Positions 25,950 to 34,256 are shown, counted from the first letter of the stretch. The stretch: 37,892 nucleotides of DNA from Sphingomonadales bacterium CG_4_10_14_3_um_filter_58_15 (GCA_002783865.1 PFJE01000003.1:1-37892); one strand, 5' to 3'. Notes: generated from the sequence alone by a model not told the origin. Made by a program: numbers and translations.

Positions 25950-27005
25950 ATGGACATTTTGGATGTCGAAGATCTGGCACAAGGTATAAGCGGTCAGGCC
26001 GAACATTGTCGGCGCAACGACGCCCCGGTGACGGCCTCGATCATCCTTGCCCACCTGGCGCTGATGAAAGGCCCGACTGCCTGCGGCCAAAAGATTGCAC
26101 ACTGGCCGGGCAAACCGCTGGAAGATGCGATGCCGCTGCGCCTCACCGGCGGCCTGCATTATCTCTATCTCAGCGGCAAGGAACCCCGCTTGGCCGACAT
26201 TTACAAAGGCCGGATCACTGATCAGGACGAGATTGATCGTCTGGTCGGACAGGTCGTGGCCGATCATGACGCCGAACTGCTGCCCTGGTTCGACAGGCCG
26301 CCACAAACCAATGAATCCGGCCGCTCGGCCAGTTTCATGGCTGGCCTGCTCTGGCTGTCGGGGCGCGTCGGGCCGCGATTCGAACTGCTCGAACTTGGCG
26401 CCAGCGCCGGGGTCAATACAATGATGGATCGCTATCATTATGATCTGAACGGCGTTCTTGCAGGACCGGACGATTCGCCAATGCGGATCAAGCCGGAATG
26501 GCACGGTCCCCCTCCGCCCGAGGCACCGGTCGAAATCGTCAGCGTCCGCGGCTGCGACCAGAATCCGATCGATCTCACCGACGACGAAACCGCCGCGCGG
26601 CTCAAGGGCTATATCTGGCCGGAAATGCCCGCTCGCTTCGAGCGAATGGAAGCGTCAATCGCGCTCGCCAAACAGGATCCGCCCGATGTGGCCAAAGCCG
26701 ATGCCGCCGACTGGACCGAAGAGCAGCTGACCCGGCCACAGCAAAGCGGCGTGACCCGGGTGCTGATGCACTCGATCGTCTGGCAATATCTGCCGCAGGC
26801 AACCAAGGACCGGATTACGAATGCGATGGAGACAGCGGGAAAGGCGGCAACCGCGGAAAAGCCGCTCGCCTGGATGTCGCTGGAAACCAACCGCAAGACC
26901 TTCAGCCACGAACTGATCATCCGCTACTGGCCCGGCGGTGAAGAACCGGCACTACTGGGCCGCGCCCACGCCCATGGCGCGTGGGTGGAATGGTTTGAAG
27001 ACTGA
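25950..27005 (+). CDS. DUF2332 family protein
   Basis: 351 aa from the ATG at 25950; the same frame stays open upstream only because it is antisense to hisG. DUF2332 features are LTGGLHYLYLSGKEPRLADIY, a Rossmann-like LLELGASAGVNTMMDRYHYD (about 149-168), GCDQNPIDL and LMHSIVWQYLP near the C-terminus. The glycine loop resembles an S-adenosylmethionine site, but activity is not established. It diverges from hisG across 45 bases, so their promoters must overlap, and it ends just before a palindromic element. Confidence 0.87.
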   Translation: MDILDVEDLAQGISGQAEHCRRNDAPVTASIILAHLALMKGPTACGQKIAHWPGKPLEDAMPLRLTGGLHYLYLSGKEPRLADIYKGRITDQDEIDRLVGQVVADHDAELLPWFDRPPQTNESGRSASFMAGLLWLSGRVGPRFELLELGASAGVNTMMDRYHYDLNGVLAGPDDSPMRIKPEWHGPPPPEAPVEIVSVRGCDQNPIDLTDDETAARLKGYIWPEMPARFERMEASIALAKQDPPDVAKADAADWTEEQLTRPQQSGVTRVLMHSIVWQYLPQATKDRITNAMETAGKAATAEKPLAWMSLETNRKTFSHELIIRYWPGGEEPALLGRAHAHGAWVEWFED

Positions 27006-27011
27006 AACTGT

Positions 27012-27107
27012 CCTCCGCACTTGATACGGCGGTCGTGCTCCGCACTTGATGCGGAGCTCTGGCGGCAGGCGCTGTCGACGCGACAGCTCCGCATCAAGTG
27101 CGGAGCA
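27012..27107. repeat. Palindromic repeat with perfect 23-bp inverted arms
   Basis: The arms 27036-27058 and 27085-27107 are perfect 23-bp inverted copies, and each arm is itself nearly palindromic (CTCCGCACTTGATGCGGAG). A third, partial copy lies at 27012-27029. The loop holds another hairpin, GCTGTCG/CGACAGC (27071-27077 with 27081-27087). It lies between convergent genes (DUF2332 and pirin) and may act as a two-way transcription end. Confidence 0.8.
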
Positions 27108-27113
27108 CAAGCG

Positions 27114-28007
27114 CTAATCCGTAACCGTCTTTGGCTGCCCCTCGGGCAACGGAATATACTCGTCCGGATCCCCCGGAACCACCGGAAACCGCCCTTCAAA
27201 CCAGTCCGCCTTGGCCTGCTCGATCCGCTCCTTGCTCGAAGACACGAAATTCCACCAGACATGCCGCTCACTGGCAAACGCCTCGCCGCCGAGCAGCATC
27301 GCACGCCCGCCGGACAGCGATGAAAGCGAGACCTTCGCGCCTGGCGCAATCACATAGAGCAGATATTTTTCCAGCGGCACGCCATCCAGCGCGCCGTCGC
27401 CACCGACCAGCATCACCGCCCGTTCGTCGGCCTCCGCATCGATCGGGATCGCACCATCAGCCGACAGCATTATATCCGCATAGATGGTCTCCGTATGGCA
27501 GGTGGTCGGGGCCGTCTGCCCCCAGAGGCTGCCCATGATGATCCGTGCCTTGGCGCCGCCATCCTCGATGATCGGCAAGTCGGCGGCACCGACATTCTCG
27601 AACGCCGGCGCAATTTCTTCCTTGCCGTCGGGCAAAGCCAGCCAGGTCTGCATCCCGAACATCGGCTTGCCGCTATCCTGCAGCTCAAGCGGCGACCGCT
27701 CGGAATGGACAATCCCGCTGCCCGCGGTCATCAGATTCACCGCACCCGGCCGGATCGTCTGAAATGTCCCCAGGCTGTCGCGATGGTCGATCGCGCCCTC
27801 GAACAAATAGGTCACCGTCGCCAGATTGATATGCGGATGCGGCCGCACCGCCATGCCCGGCCCGTCCGGCAGGCTCGCCGGGCCGAATTCATCGACAAAG
27901 ACAAACGGCCCCACCATCCGGCGATGGCGAGACGGCAGCACACGGCGGACCTGAAATTCGCCCAGATCGTGGGTGGTCGGGGTGATGGTTTGCGTGATGG
28001 TGGTCAT
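27114..28007 (-). CDS. Pirin family protein
   Basis: 297 aa from the ATG at 28007, which overlaps the stop of the upstream cupin (ATGA); a longer frame upstream has no family features. The N-terminal cupin barrel has the pirin iron ligands His57, His59 (RPHPHINLATVTYL), His101 and Glu103 (GSGIVHSER). The C-terminal barrel carries LLYVIAPGAKVSL and GGEAFASERHVWWNFVSSS. Pirins are Fe-binding proteins, some with quercetinase activity and some regulatory. The actual substrate is unknown. It is coupled to a small cupin, so both may respond to the same stress or metabolite. Confidence 0.92.
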   Translation of the reverse strand: MTTITQTITPTTHDLGEFQVRRVLPSRHRRMVGPFVFVDEFGPASLPDGPGMAVRPHPHINLATVTYLFEGAIDHRDSLGTFQTIRPGAVNLMTAGSGIVHSERSPLELQDSGKPMFGMQTWLALPDGKEEIAPAFENVGAADLPIIEDGGAKARIIMGSLWGQTAPTTCHTETIYADIMLSADGAIPIDAEADERAVMLVGGDGALDGVPLEKYLLYVIAPGAKVSLSSLSGGRAMLLGGEAFASERHVWWNFVSSSKERIEQAKADWFEGRFPVVPGDPDEYIPLPEGQPKTVTD

Positions 28008-28369
28008 AGCTGGTCCAGGTTTTTGACGGTTTTCTCGGTTATCACATTGCCGGTGTTCAGGGTCGACTTGGGCTCCAGCAGCAGCACATGGCATTCGCCG
28101 CCCAGCGCTTCCGGGCAATGTTCGATGCCTTTCGGGACGATGACAAACTCCCCCTCGCCCACGTCAATATCGCCGCCGCGCAAGCCCATGCGCATCATGC
28201 CCTTGACCACCAGGAACAGCTCATCTTCCCGCTCATGATGGTGCCAGTCAAACTTGCTGTCAAACTTGACCAGTTTCACCTGCGCATCGTTGATATCGCC
28301 GGCGACTTTCGGGGACCAATGGTCGGAGAAGCCGGCGAAAGCGTCGGCAAGATTGACTTTGCGGATCAT
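28004..28369 (-). CDS. Small single-domain cupin
   Basis: 121 aa. Cupin motif 1 is DWHHHEREDELFLVVKG (His43-His45, Glu50), and motif 2 ends VPKGIEHCPEA (His84). The fold is a single beta-barrel likely to bind a divalent metal. Similar small cupins are often annotated as mannose-6-phosphate isomerase-like, but this gives no clear reaction. A strong Shine-Dalgarno (GGGAGGA) precedes the ATG. The stop overlaps the pirin start, so the two are made together. Confidence 0.87.
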   Translation of the reverse strand: MIRKVNLADAFAGFSDHWSPKVAGDINDAQVKLVKFDSKFDWHHHEREDELFLVVKGMMRMGLRGGDIDVGEGEFVIVPKGIEHCPEALGGECHVLLLEPKSTLNTGNVITEKTVKNLDQL

Positions 28370-28402
28370 GATATCCTCCCTCTTGTTGCTTCTGCGCTGC
28401 TG

Positions 28403-28562
28403 CCTTCTCCCTCAAGGGAGAAGGATGTGCAGACTTGGCAGCTTACTGCCTAGTCGGAGCTGGATGAGGGTGTACCTAATTCTCGAATGCAGAGCACCCT
28501 CATCCAACTTCGCCTAATCCTTCGGATAAGGCTTCGTACCCTTCTCCCTGAAGGGAGAAGGG
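28403..28562. repeat. Palindromic intergenic element between bolA and the cupin gene
   Basis: Palindromes CCTTCTCCCT..AGGGAGAAGG lie at both ends (28403-28424 and 28539-28562). Between them is a perfect 11-bp inverted pair, GGATGAGGGTG (28462-28472) and CACCCTCATCC (28495-28505). The ends also pair with each other. This 'CCTTCTCCC / CCCTCATCC' pattern occurs between genes in many Proteobacteria. It has no coding capacity. Confidence 0.75.
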
Positions 28563-28567
28563 TCAAT

Positions 28568-28843
28568 TCACTCCCCCGGTGCCTTGGCCTTGATCACCAT
28601 CGCATGGACCTTGTCCCGCATCATGTCGCCCAGCGCCTTGTTGACCATGCGCTGGCGGTTGAGGCGGGATTGACCGGCAAAGACTGCACACTCGATTTCC
28701 ACCGTGAAGTGCGATTCGCCGCTGCCGTCGTCGCCGGCGTGACCATGATGGCTGGCGCTGTCGTTGATCACGTTTAGCGATATCGGCGCGAGCTCGGCAG
28801 TGAGCCGCTTTTCTATCTCGCTGTGGACTGGACCTTTGGGCAT
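28568..28843 (-). CDS. bolA: BolA family protein
   Basis: 91 aa. The start at 28843 is supported by GGAG five bases upstream; a longer start (28870 or 28873) is possible. BolA features are EIEKRLTAELAP, SHFTVEIECAVFAGQSRLNRQRMVNKAL and the C-terminal VHAMVIKA with the conserved His. BolA proteins pair with monothiol glutaredoxins and take part in iron-sulfur trafficking and stress responses. It diverges from a J-domain gene, with REP-like copy D between them. The His- and Gly-rich loop (SHHGHAGDDGSGE) is longer than in Escherichia coli BolA. Confidence 0.92.
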   Translation of the reverse strand: MPKGPVHSEIEKRLTAELAPISLNVINDSASHHGHAGDDGSGESHFTVEIECAVFAGQSRLNRQRMVNKALGDMMRDKVHAMVIKAKAPGE

Positions 28844-28877
28844 CGAATCTCCATATTGCTTTTTCGACATCAACTAT

Positions 28878-28978
28878 AACCGTTTGCCCTGAGCCTGTCG
28901 AACCGAAGGTCGAGCTTGGCTCAACGGCGTTTCAACACAAAGGACAGCCTGGCTTCGACAAGCTCAGCCCGAACGGAT
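28878..28978. repeat. REP-like palindrome, copy D
   Basis: The left arm 28878-28903 and the right arm 28951-28978 both match the CCGTT..G..CTGAGC(C/T)TGTCGAA consensus in inverted orientation. It fills the gap between the divergent bolA and J-domain genes, and its right arm ends one base before the proposed start codon of the latter. Confidence 0.8.
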
Positions 28979-28979
28979 T

Positions 28980-29591
28980 TTGACCGAAACTTCTCCCAAA
29001 AGAAAACCGAACCGCTTCCATGGCCGCGTCGAAACCGACGGCCGCAGCTGCGCGATTGAAGGTTGCGCAGAATGCGGCGAATTTCGCGCGCCTCCCCTCT
29101 ATGGCAGCAGCCGCAGCCACGACGGCCCCGGCGAATATCGCTGGCTCTGCCTCGACCATGTCCGCGAATTCAACCAGGGCTATGATTTTTTCGCCGGCAT
29201 GGATCATGAACAGATTTTCGAGGCACAGCATCCGGTGCGCGGCTGGGACTCGGGGCGGCGAGTCTATGACGCCGGACCGAGCGTGCCGCCGGCCTGGTCC
29301 GATTTTGCCGATCCGCTGGACGCCATTGGCGCCCGGTTTGCTGGCGGCATTCATCGCCACCAACGGACCGGACCAGCGCTCTCCGGTGCCGACGAAAAAG
29401 CGCTGAAGACGCTAGGGCTTGGCGACAATGGCTCGCAGGTCATCGGGCGCAGCGATATCCGCCGCGCCTATTCAGCGCTGGTCCGCAAATATCATCCCGA
29501 CCGCAACGGCGGCGACCGCAGTCACGAGAAACAGTTGGCAAATGTGATCGAGGCCTATACGCAGCTTAAGGAATCACCGGATTTTCGATGA
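28980..29591 (+). CDS. J-domain (DnaJ-like) protein
   Basis: 203 aa. The J domain is at the C-terminus (about 130-200), with SDIRRAYSALVRKYHPDRNGG containing the HPD motif that stimulates DnaK. The N-terminal part has Cys residues in CAIEGCAECGEFRAP and in WLCLDHVREFNQGYDFF, possibly a small metal site. This two-part layout is common in alphaproteobacterial J proteins. The start is uncertain: TTG at 28980 has no visible Shine-Dalgarno and abuts a REP-like arm, but no in-frame ATG precedes the conserved Cys region. It lies upstream of cobS, as in related genomes as I recall them. Confidence 0.85.
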   Translation: MTETSPKRKPNRFHGRVETDGRSCAIEGCAECGEFRAPPLYGSSRSHDGPGEYRWLCLDHVREFNQGYDFFAGMDHEQIFEAQHPVRGWDSGRRVYDAGPSVPPAWSDFADPLDAIGARFAGGIHRHQRTGPALSGADEKALKTLGLGDNGSQVIGRSDIRRAYSALVRKYHPDRNGGDRSHEKQLANVIEAYTQLKESPDFR

Positions 29592-29600
29592 GAATCCAAT

Positions 29601-29680
29601 TCCCGCTGGTCCCGAACCTGTCGACGGACATTTCATGTCCCCGGCGCCTGTCGATTTTGATGAACGTCGTTCGACGGGCC
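29601..29680. repeat. Degenerate REP-like sequence
   Basis: Pieces GGTCCCGAACCTGTCGACGG (29608-29627) and CGTTCGACGGGCCCG (29668-29682) recall the TGTCGAA arms of copies A to D in inverted order, but only weakly. The rest of the gap between the J-domain gene and cobS holds nothing recognisable apart from the cobS Shine-Dalgarno. Confidence 0.3.
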
Positions 29681-29728
29681 CGATGATAGGGGTGCGGCCC
29701 AGGGGATGAGCAATTTCGAAGGGCGAAT

Positions 29729-30721
29729 ATGACTGAAATACCAAATACCAATCTCGACACCAGCGGCGAAACCGTGATGGACGCACCCGACAAGATGGTC
29801 GATGCGCGCAAAATATTCGGTATCGATCTCGATATGCAGGTCCCGGCCTTCAGCATGAAGGACGAACGGGTACCCGATCTCGACCCCGCCTATGTCTTTG
29901 ATCCGGAGACCACAACCGCGATTCTCGCCGGCTTCGCCTTCAATCGCCGGGTGATGGTCCAGGGCTATCATGGCACCGGAAAATCGACCCATATCGAACA
30001 GGTCGCCGCCCGCCTCAACTGGCCCTGTATCCGGATCAACCTCGACGCGCATATCAGCCGGATTGATCTGGTCGGTCGGGACGCGATCGTCCTGAAAGAC
30101 GGCCAGCAGGTTACCGAATTCCGCGAAGGTCTGCTGCCCTGGGCGCTGCAGACGCCTACCGCATTGGTATTTGACGAATATGACGCCGGTCGCCCCGATG
30201 TGATGTTCGTGATCCAGCGGATTCTCGAAGCGGAAGGCAAGTTGACCCTGCTCGATCAGAACCGCGTGATCCGCCCCAACCCCTATTTCCGCCTGTTCGC
30301 CACCGCCAACACCGTCGGTCTCGGCGACACCAGCGGCCTCTATCACGGCACCCAGCAGATCAACCAGGGCCAGATGGACCGCTGGAATATTGTGGTCACG
30401 CTGAACTATCTCCCGGCCGAGACCGAAGCCAAGGTGATCCTGTCGAAAGTGCCGGATGCCGGCGACGATACGGTGAGCAACATGATCAAGGTCGCCGACC
30501 TGACCCGTCAGGGCTTTATCAACGGCGATATTTCCACCGTGATGAGTCCGCGGACGGTGATCAGCTGGGCGCAAAATACCGCGATCTTCAAGAACATCGG
30601 CTTCGCCTTCCGCCTGAGCTTCCTCAACAAATGCGACGAAGCGGAACGGATGCTGGTCGCCGAATATTATCAGCGGGTATTTGGCGAGGATTTGCCGGAG
30701 AGCGTGATGGGGGCGGGTTAA
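29729..30721 (+). CDS. cobS: CobS-type AAA+ ATPase (cobaltochelatase subunit family)
   Basis: 330 aa. MoxR/CobS-type AAA+ core: Walker [10 protein letters not shown] (79-87), Walker B LVFDEYD (146-152), sensor-1 region [12 protein letters not shown] and arginine-finger region QGQMDRW. CobS and CobT form the chaperone-like part of the aerobic cobaltochelatase with CobN, inserting cobalt into hydrogenobyrinic acid diamide. AAGGGCG precedes the ATG. cobT is normally adjacent, but here it lies 3.6 kb downstream. No cobN is in the window, so the pair could also serve another CobN-like partner. Confidence 0.95.
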   Translation: MTEIPNTNLDTSGETVMDAPDKMVDARKIFGIDLDMQVPAFSMKDERVPDLDPAYVFDPETTTAILAGFAFNRRVMVQGYHGTGKSTHIEQVAARLNWPCIRINLDAHISRIDLVGRDAIVLKDGQQVTEFREGLLPWALQTPTALVFDEYDAGRPDVMFVIQRILEAEGKLTLLDQNRVIRPNPYFRLFATANTVGLGDTSGLYHGTQQINQGQMDRWNIVVTLNYLPAETEAKVILSKVPDAGDDTVSNMIKVADLTRQGFINGDISTVMSPRTVISWAQNTAIFKNIGFAFRLSFLNKCDEAERMLVAEYYQRVFGEDLPESVMGAG

Positions 30722-30754
30722 CACAGTAGGCGGTTAGAGACGAAGGCAAGCTAG

Positions 30755-31351
30755 ATGAGCTACACTTTAGAGGATGCGGAGCGAGAAGCAGGCGAGGAAA
30801 GGCTGATCTCGCAGGTTCTCGAAGACCACCGAGATGTGATAGTAGCGGAATTCGTCGAAGACAGACTAGCTTCATATTACGAAGAGCATCCCGACCTATC
30901 GCTTCCCGCAGAACAGGCCTTGGCTAGAGCGCGAAAAACTTTTGATGTCAGCTATAGTGCGTCGCTAGTTTTTGCCTTTTCATCTACAGAAATTGCAATT
31001 CAAGATCTGCTATTGAAACCCGTGGTCGTCGGTTTGACCCACAACCCCGACCTAAGCGATTTAATGGCAGCATTGATAGACATACGCAGTCGGCAAACCG
31101 AAAAATTTCTTCTATATATCATGGACGAGGTAGGCCTTCCCAATATTAAAGAACAAAAGCTCCCTAACGGACATTCAATCTGGAAGGAAAAGAATATCAT
31201 ACAGGATGTCCGTAACAAGGTACTGCATCGAGGAACCTCGGCGAGCAAAGAGGAAACTGAACGTGCGTTAGTGTTGGGGGAATATGTTTTGCATGAATTG
31301 TATCCAACTGTTCGCGACCATTTCACCTATCGGTCAACTGGCTGGATATAA
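30755..31351 (+). CDS. HEPN-like protein of unknown function
   Basis: 198 aa, mainly helical. I do not recognise the family. The C-terminal half looks like a HEPN domain: an early helix SLVFAFSSTEIAIQDLLL, then DVRNKVLHRG with Arg153-x4-His158, the Rx4-6H motif of HEPN ribonucleases, followed by a helix ERALVLGEYVLHELYP. The N-terminus is acidic. Base composition is clearly more AT-rich than in cobS before it or in the penicillin-binding protein gene after it. It sits between cobS and a toxin-antitoxin pair, suggesting acquired defence or toxin content. No partner nucleotidyltransferase is seen. Function is inferred from one motif. Confidence 0.65.
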   Translation: MSYTLEDAEREAGEERLISQVLEDHRDVIVAEFVEDRLASYYEEHPDLSLPAEQALARARKTFDVSYSASLVFAFSSTEIAIQDLLLKPVVVGLTHNPDLSDLMAALIDIRSRQTEKFLLYIMDEVGLPNIKEQKLPNGHSIWKEKNIIQDVRNKVLHRGTSASKEETERALVLGEYVLHELYPTVRDHFTYRSTGWI

Positions 31352-31387
31352 AATGAGACGAGCCTTATCGGCGCTTGCGGATTTGTG

Positions 31388-31416
31388 TTGTTGAACGGTT
31401 TTTACGTTGTTATAAC
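31388..31416 (+). promoter_or_regulatory. Candidate promoter of the AbrB-Doc operon
   Basis: TTGTTG (31388-31393) and TATAAC (31411-31416) are separated by 17 bases. Transcription would begin about seven bases later, at or next to the antitoxin ATG at 31423, with no Shine-Dalgarno between. The mRNA may therefore be leaderless. The -10 region would be a natural place for antitoxin autoregulation. Confidence 0.55.
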
Positions 31417-31422
31417 ACTCGT

Positions 31423-31674
31423 ATGAACAAGATGACTCCTCTCCCCGCTGGCCACGCGCTTAAGCTGGTCAAAATCGGCAACTCAACCGGCGTAATTCTA
31501 CCCAAGGATTTGCTCGAAAAGCTGCGCGTATCACAGGGTGATACCGTCTATCTGAGTGATTCCCCTGATGGTGTCAGGCTGACCGCGATCAACCCCGATT
31601 TCCAGAAAAAAATGGCCGCCGCCGAAGGCGTTATGCGCGAAGATCGTGACATTCTTCGTGTTCTCGCAAAATGA
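31423..31674 (+). CDS. AbrB/MazE-type antitoxin
   Basis: 83 aa from the ATG at 31423 (a second ATG is at 31432). The N-terminal swapped-hairpin AbrB domain is clear: LKLVKIGNSTGVILPKDLLEKLRV, then GDTVYLSDSPDGVRL. The C-terminal 30 residues (from DFQKKMAAAEGVM) should neutralise the toxin. It overlaps the Doc gene by four bases (ATGA). This is the standard order of an antitoxin followed by its toxin, and the DNA-binding domain suggests that the operon controls itself. Confidence 0.9.
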   Translation: MNKMTPLPAGHALKLVKIGNSTGVILPKDLLEKLRVSQGDTVYLSDSPDGVRLTAINPDFQKKMAAAEGVMREDRDILRVLAK

Positions 31675-32069
31675 CCGATGACCGGATCGAGCCAGTATGG
31701 CTCGGTACCGACATTGCGCTTGCCATTCACGACCGTCAGCTTGCCGAACATGGCGGACCATCCGGTGTTCGTGATCACGGTCTGCTCGAATCCGCTCTGG
31801 CGAAACCGGTCAACAAATGGGGTTACGGCGAGAATGACTTGTGCGCCTTGGCGGCAGCTTACGCTTTTGGAGTTGCCCGAAACCACCCGTTTACCGATGG
31901 CAACAAGCGTACAGCCTGGGTGCTCGCGCGAACTTTCTTGGTACTGAACGACTGCCATCTGGTTTTTGAGCGGGAGGCGGCCATCTCTACGTTTCAAAGC
32001 CTCGCAGCCGGCGAACTCCCGGAAGAAGAACTCGCTTCCTGGTTCCGCGAACATATTACCAAAGATTGA
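31671..32069 (+). CDS. doc: Doc-type (Fic-fold) toxin, death-on-curing family
   Basis: 132 aa. The Fic-fold motif HPFTDGNKR (72-80) has Lys79 where AMP-transferring Fic proteins have Gly (HxFx(D/E)GNGR). This is the Doc signature linked to kinase activity on elongation factor Tu. The N-terminal IALAIHDRQLAEHGGPSGVRD is typical of the family. Expected action: phosphorylation of EF-Tu and arrest of translation unless bound by the antitoxin. It overlaps the AbrB-type antitoxin gene. Catalytic residues look intact, so the toxin is probably functional. Confidence 0.92.
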   Translation: MTDDRIEPVWLGTDIALAIHDRQLAEHGGPSGVRDHGLLESALAKPVNKWGYGENDLCALAAAYAFGVARNHPFTDGNKRTAWVLARTFLVLNDCHLVFEREAAISTFQSLAAGELPEEELASWFREHITKD

Positions 32070-32144
32070 TGTTCATCGGCCAGCAATCGCCGTTCAAATA
32101 TTTCCTCTCGCTTCCAGCGTATTATTTTTGTAACACAGCTATTG

Positions 32145-34256
32145 ATGCTTGATCGAACCCCTTCTGACGCGAAGAGCCGGCGCTGGTATTGGCCGTTCGG
32201 TGCGAATTCAGCCGCCGACACCCCCTATTACCAGCCCTATGGCGATGCCATCCCGCCGCGCATCGAAGAACCGCTCGCGCCGCTCAAAAAACCGCACGGA
32301 AAATGGTGGTGGGTCACCCGCGTGATCGCCGCCGGCCTGCTGGCCTTCATCCTGATTGTCGCCTATCTGGCGATCACCGCACCGCTGTCCAAGTCCCTGC
32401 AACCGATCGCCCCGCCGCAGATCACGCTGCTGACCTCCGACGGACAGCCGTTCGCGCGCAACGGGGCGGTGGTCGACGAACCCGTTCGCGTCGCCGAACT
32501 GCCCGACCATGTGACGCAGGCCTTTCTGTCAATCGAGGACCGGCGCTTCTATTCGCACTGGGGCGTTGATCCGCGCGGCTTCGCCCGCGCGCTGCTCAGC
32601 AATATCTCCGGCAGCGGCATGACCCAGGGCGGCAGCACGATCACGCAGCAGCTGGCGAAAACCACCTTCCTGACCCCGGAACGCAGCCTGACCCGCAAGG
32701 CGCGGGAAATGCTGATCGCCTTCTGGCTGGAAGCCTGGCTGACCAAGGACGAGATTCTCGAGCGCTATCTGTCCAACGTCTATTTTGGCGACAATGTCTA
32801 TGGATTGCGCGCCGCCTCGCTGCATTATTATTATCGCCAGCCGGAAAAACTTAAGCTGGACCAGGCGATCATGCTGGCTGGTCTTGTCCAGGCTCCGTCC
32901 CGTCTGGCGCCGACCCGCAACCCGGAACTGGCGGCGAAACGCGCCAAAATGGTAAAATCCGCGATGGTCAGCGTCGGCTATCTTACCCAAAAGGAAGCCG
33001 ATGCTATCGGCACCGCCCGACTGGATGTCCGGGCCAAAAACGCCCTGCCCACCGGCACCTATTTTGCCGACTGGGCGATGCCACAAGCGCGGGAGCTGAC
33101 CGACCTCAGCTACGAGAAGCTAAATCTGACCACTACCCTCGACTCCCGGATGCAGGAAATTGCCCGCCGCGCCGTGGCCCGCGCGCCACTGGGTCAAGCG
33201 CAGGTCGCCCTGGTCGCGATGCGGCCGGACGGAGAGATTGTGGCGATGATCGGCGGCAAGGATTATGCAAAATCCGCTTTCAACCGGGTGACACAAGCCA
33301 AGCGCCAGCCGGGATCGACGTTCAAGCTGTTCGTCTGGCTGGCCGCGCTGCGCTCCGGAATGCAGCCGGATGACATGGTCGACGACACGCCGATCACCCG
33401 GGGCGGCTATCTGCCGAAAAATGCCGGTGAAAATTATCGTGGCTCGATCACCTTGAAGGAAGCGTTCGCCAAGTCGAGCAATGTCGCTGCGGTGCGTCTC
33501 TTTGGTCAGCTGGGCGACCGCGCGGTGATCCGTGAAGCGCGCAATCTGGGAATCAAGTCGCGACTGGCCGAGGATGACCCCAGTCTGGCGCTGGGCACAT
33601 CGACGATGACGCTGATGGAGCTGACTGCGGCTTATGCCGGGGTGGCCGGAAACAAATGGCCCGTCGAGCCTTATGCGTTCAAGAAAGAAACACAGAGCTG
33701 GTCCGAATGGCTGTTCGACTGGCCGGGTCGCTATGAATCGAAAACCCATGGCAATATGGAAGCGCTGCTGCGGTCTGCGGTCAATGACGGCACCGGGCGC
33801 CGGGCGATGCTGTCGATTCCCAATTACGGCAAGACCGGCACCAGCCAGAACAACCGCGACGCCCTGTTCGTCGGCTATGCCGGGGACGGCGATGACCGGC
33901 TGGTTGTCGGCGTGTGGATCGGCAATGATGACAATACCCCGCTGAAAGGCGTCAGCGGCGGCAGCCTGCCCGCGCGGATCTGGAAGGACTTCATGCAACA
34001 GGCGGTACAGTCGAAGAAACCCGCTGGAGGTCCCAAACCGGTCAGCAAACCCGATCCGGAAGGCCCGGTCACCCCGCTCGACCTTCCTGAGATTCCTGAC
34101 ATTCCGACCGATAGCGGCGACATTGATGTCAAAATCGACGGCGATTCCGGTGTCAGGATTGGGACGGAAATCGGCGGTGTACCGGTAGATCTGAAAATCA
34201 ACGGCGATGGCATGGCCGTCGAACGGCGCCAGCAGGAAACGCCTCCGGGGCAGTAA
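32145..34256 (+). CDS. Class A penicillin-binding protein (transglycosylase/transpeptidase)
   Basis: 703 aa from the ATG at 32145. A cytoplasmic N-terminus and one membrane helix (about 56-78) precede a GT51 transglycosylase domain with Glu131 in EDRRFYSHWG and GGSTITQQLAKT. The transpeptidase domain has Ser391-T-F-Lys394, Ser444-S-Asn446 and Lys563-T-G. The C-terminal 60 residues are Pro/Asp-rich and low in complexity. It polymerises and cross-links peptidoglycan at the inner membrane. No Shine-Dalgarno is visible before the ATG. It lies between the toxin-antitoxin pair and cobT, and is one of the genes that separate cobS from cobT. Confidence 0.95.
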   Translation: MLDRTPSDAKSRRWYWPFGANSAADTPYYQPYGDAIPPRIEEPLAPLKKPHGKWWWVTRVIAAGLLAFILIVAYLAITAPLSKSLQPIAPPQITLLTSDGQPFARNGAVVDEPVRVAELPDHVTQAFLSIEDRRFYSHWGVDPRGFARALLSNISGSGMTQGGSTITQQLAKTTFLTPERSLTRKAREMLIAFWLEAWLTKDEILERYLSNVYFGDNVYGLRAASLHYYYRQPEKLKLDQAIMLAGLVQAPSRLAPTRNPELAAKRAKMVKSAMVSVGYLTQKEADAIGTARLDVRAKNALPTGTYFADWAMPQARELTDLSYEKLNLTTTLDSRMQEIARRAVARAPLGQAQVALVAMRPDGEIVAMIGGKDYAKSAFNRVTQAKRQPGSTFKLFVWLAALRSGMQPDDMVDDTPITRGGYLPKNAGENYRGSITLKEAFAKSSNVAAVRLFGQLGDRAVIREARNLGIKSRLAEDDPSLALGTSTMTLMELTAAYAGVAGNKWPVEPYAFKKETQSWSEWLFDWPGRYESKTHGNMEALLRSAVNDGTGRRAMLSIPNYGKTGTSQNNRDALFVGYAGDGDDRLVVGVWIGNDDNTPLKGVSGGSLPARIWKDFMQQAVQSKKPAGGPKPVSKPDPEGPVTPLDLPEIPDIPTDSGDIDVKIDGDSGVRIGTEIGGVPVDLKINGDGMAVERRQQETPPGQ

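Noticed and set aside
27012-27107. Repeated CTCCGCACTTGAT units as a CRISPR-like array
   Set aside because: Only three units, in mixed orientation, with no regular spacers and no cas genes. It is a palindromic intergenic element.
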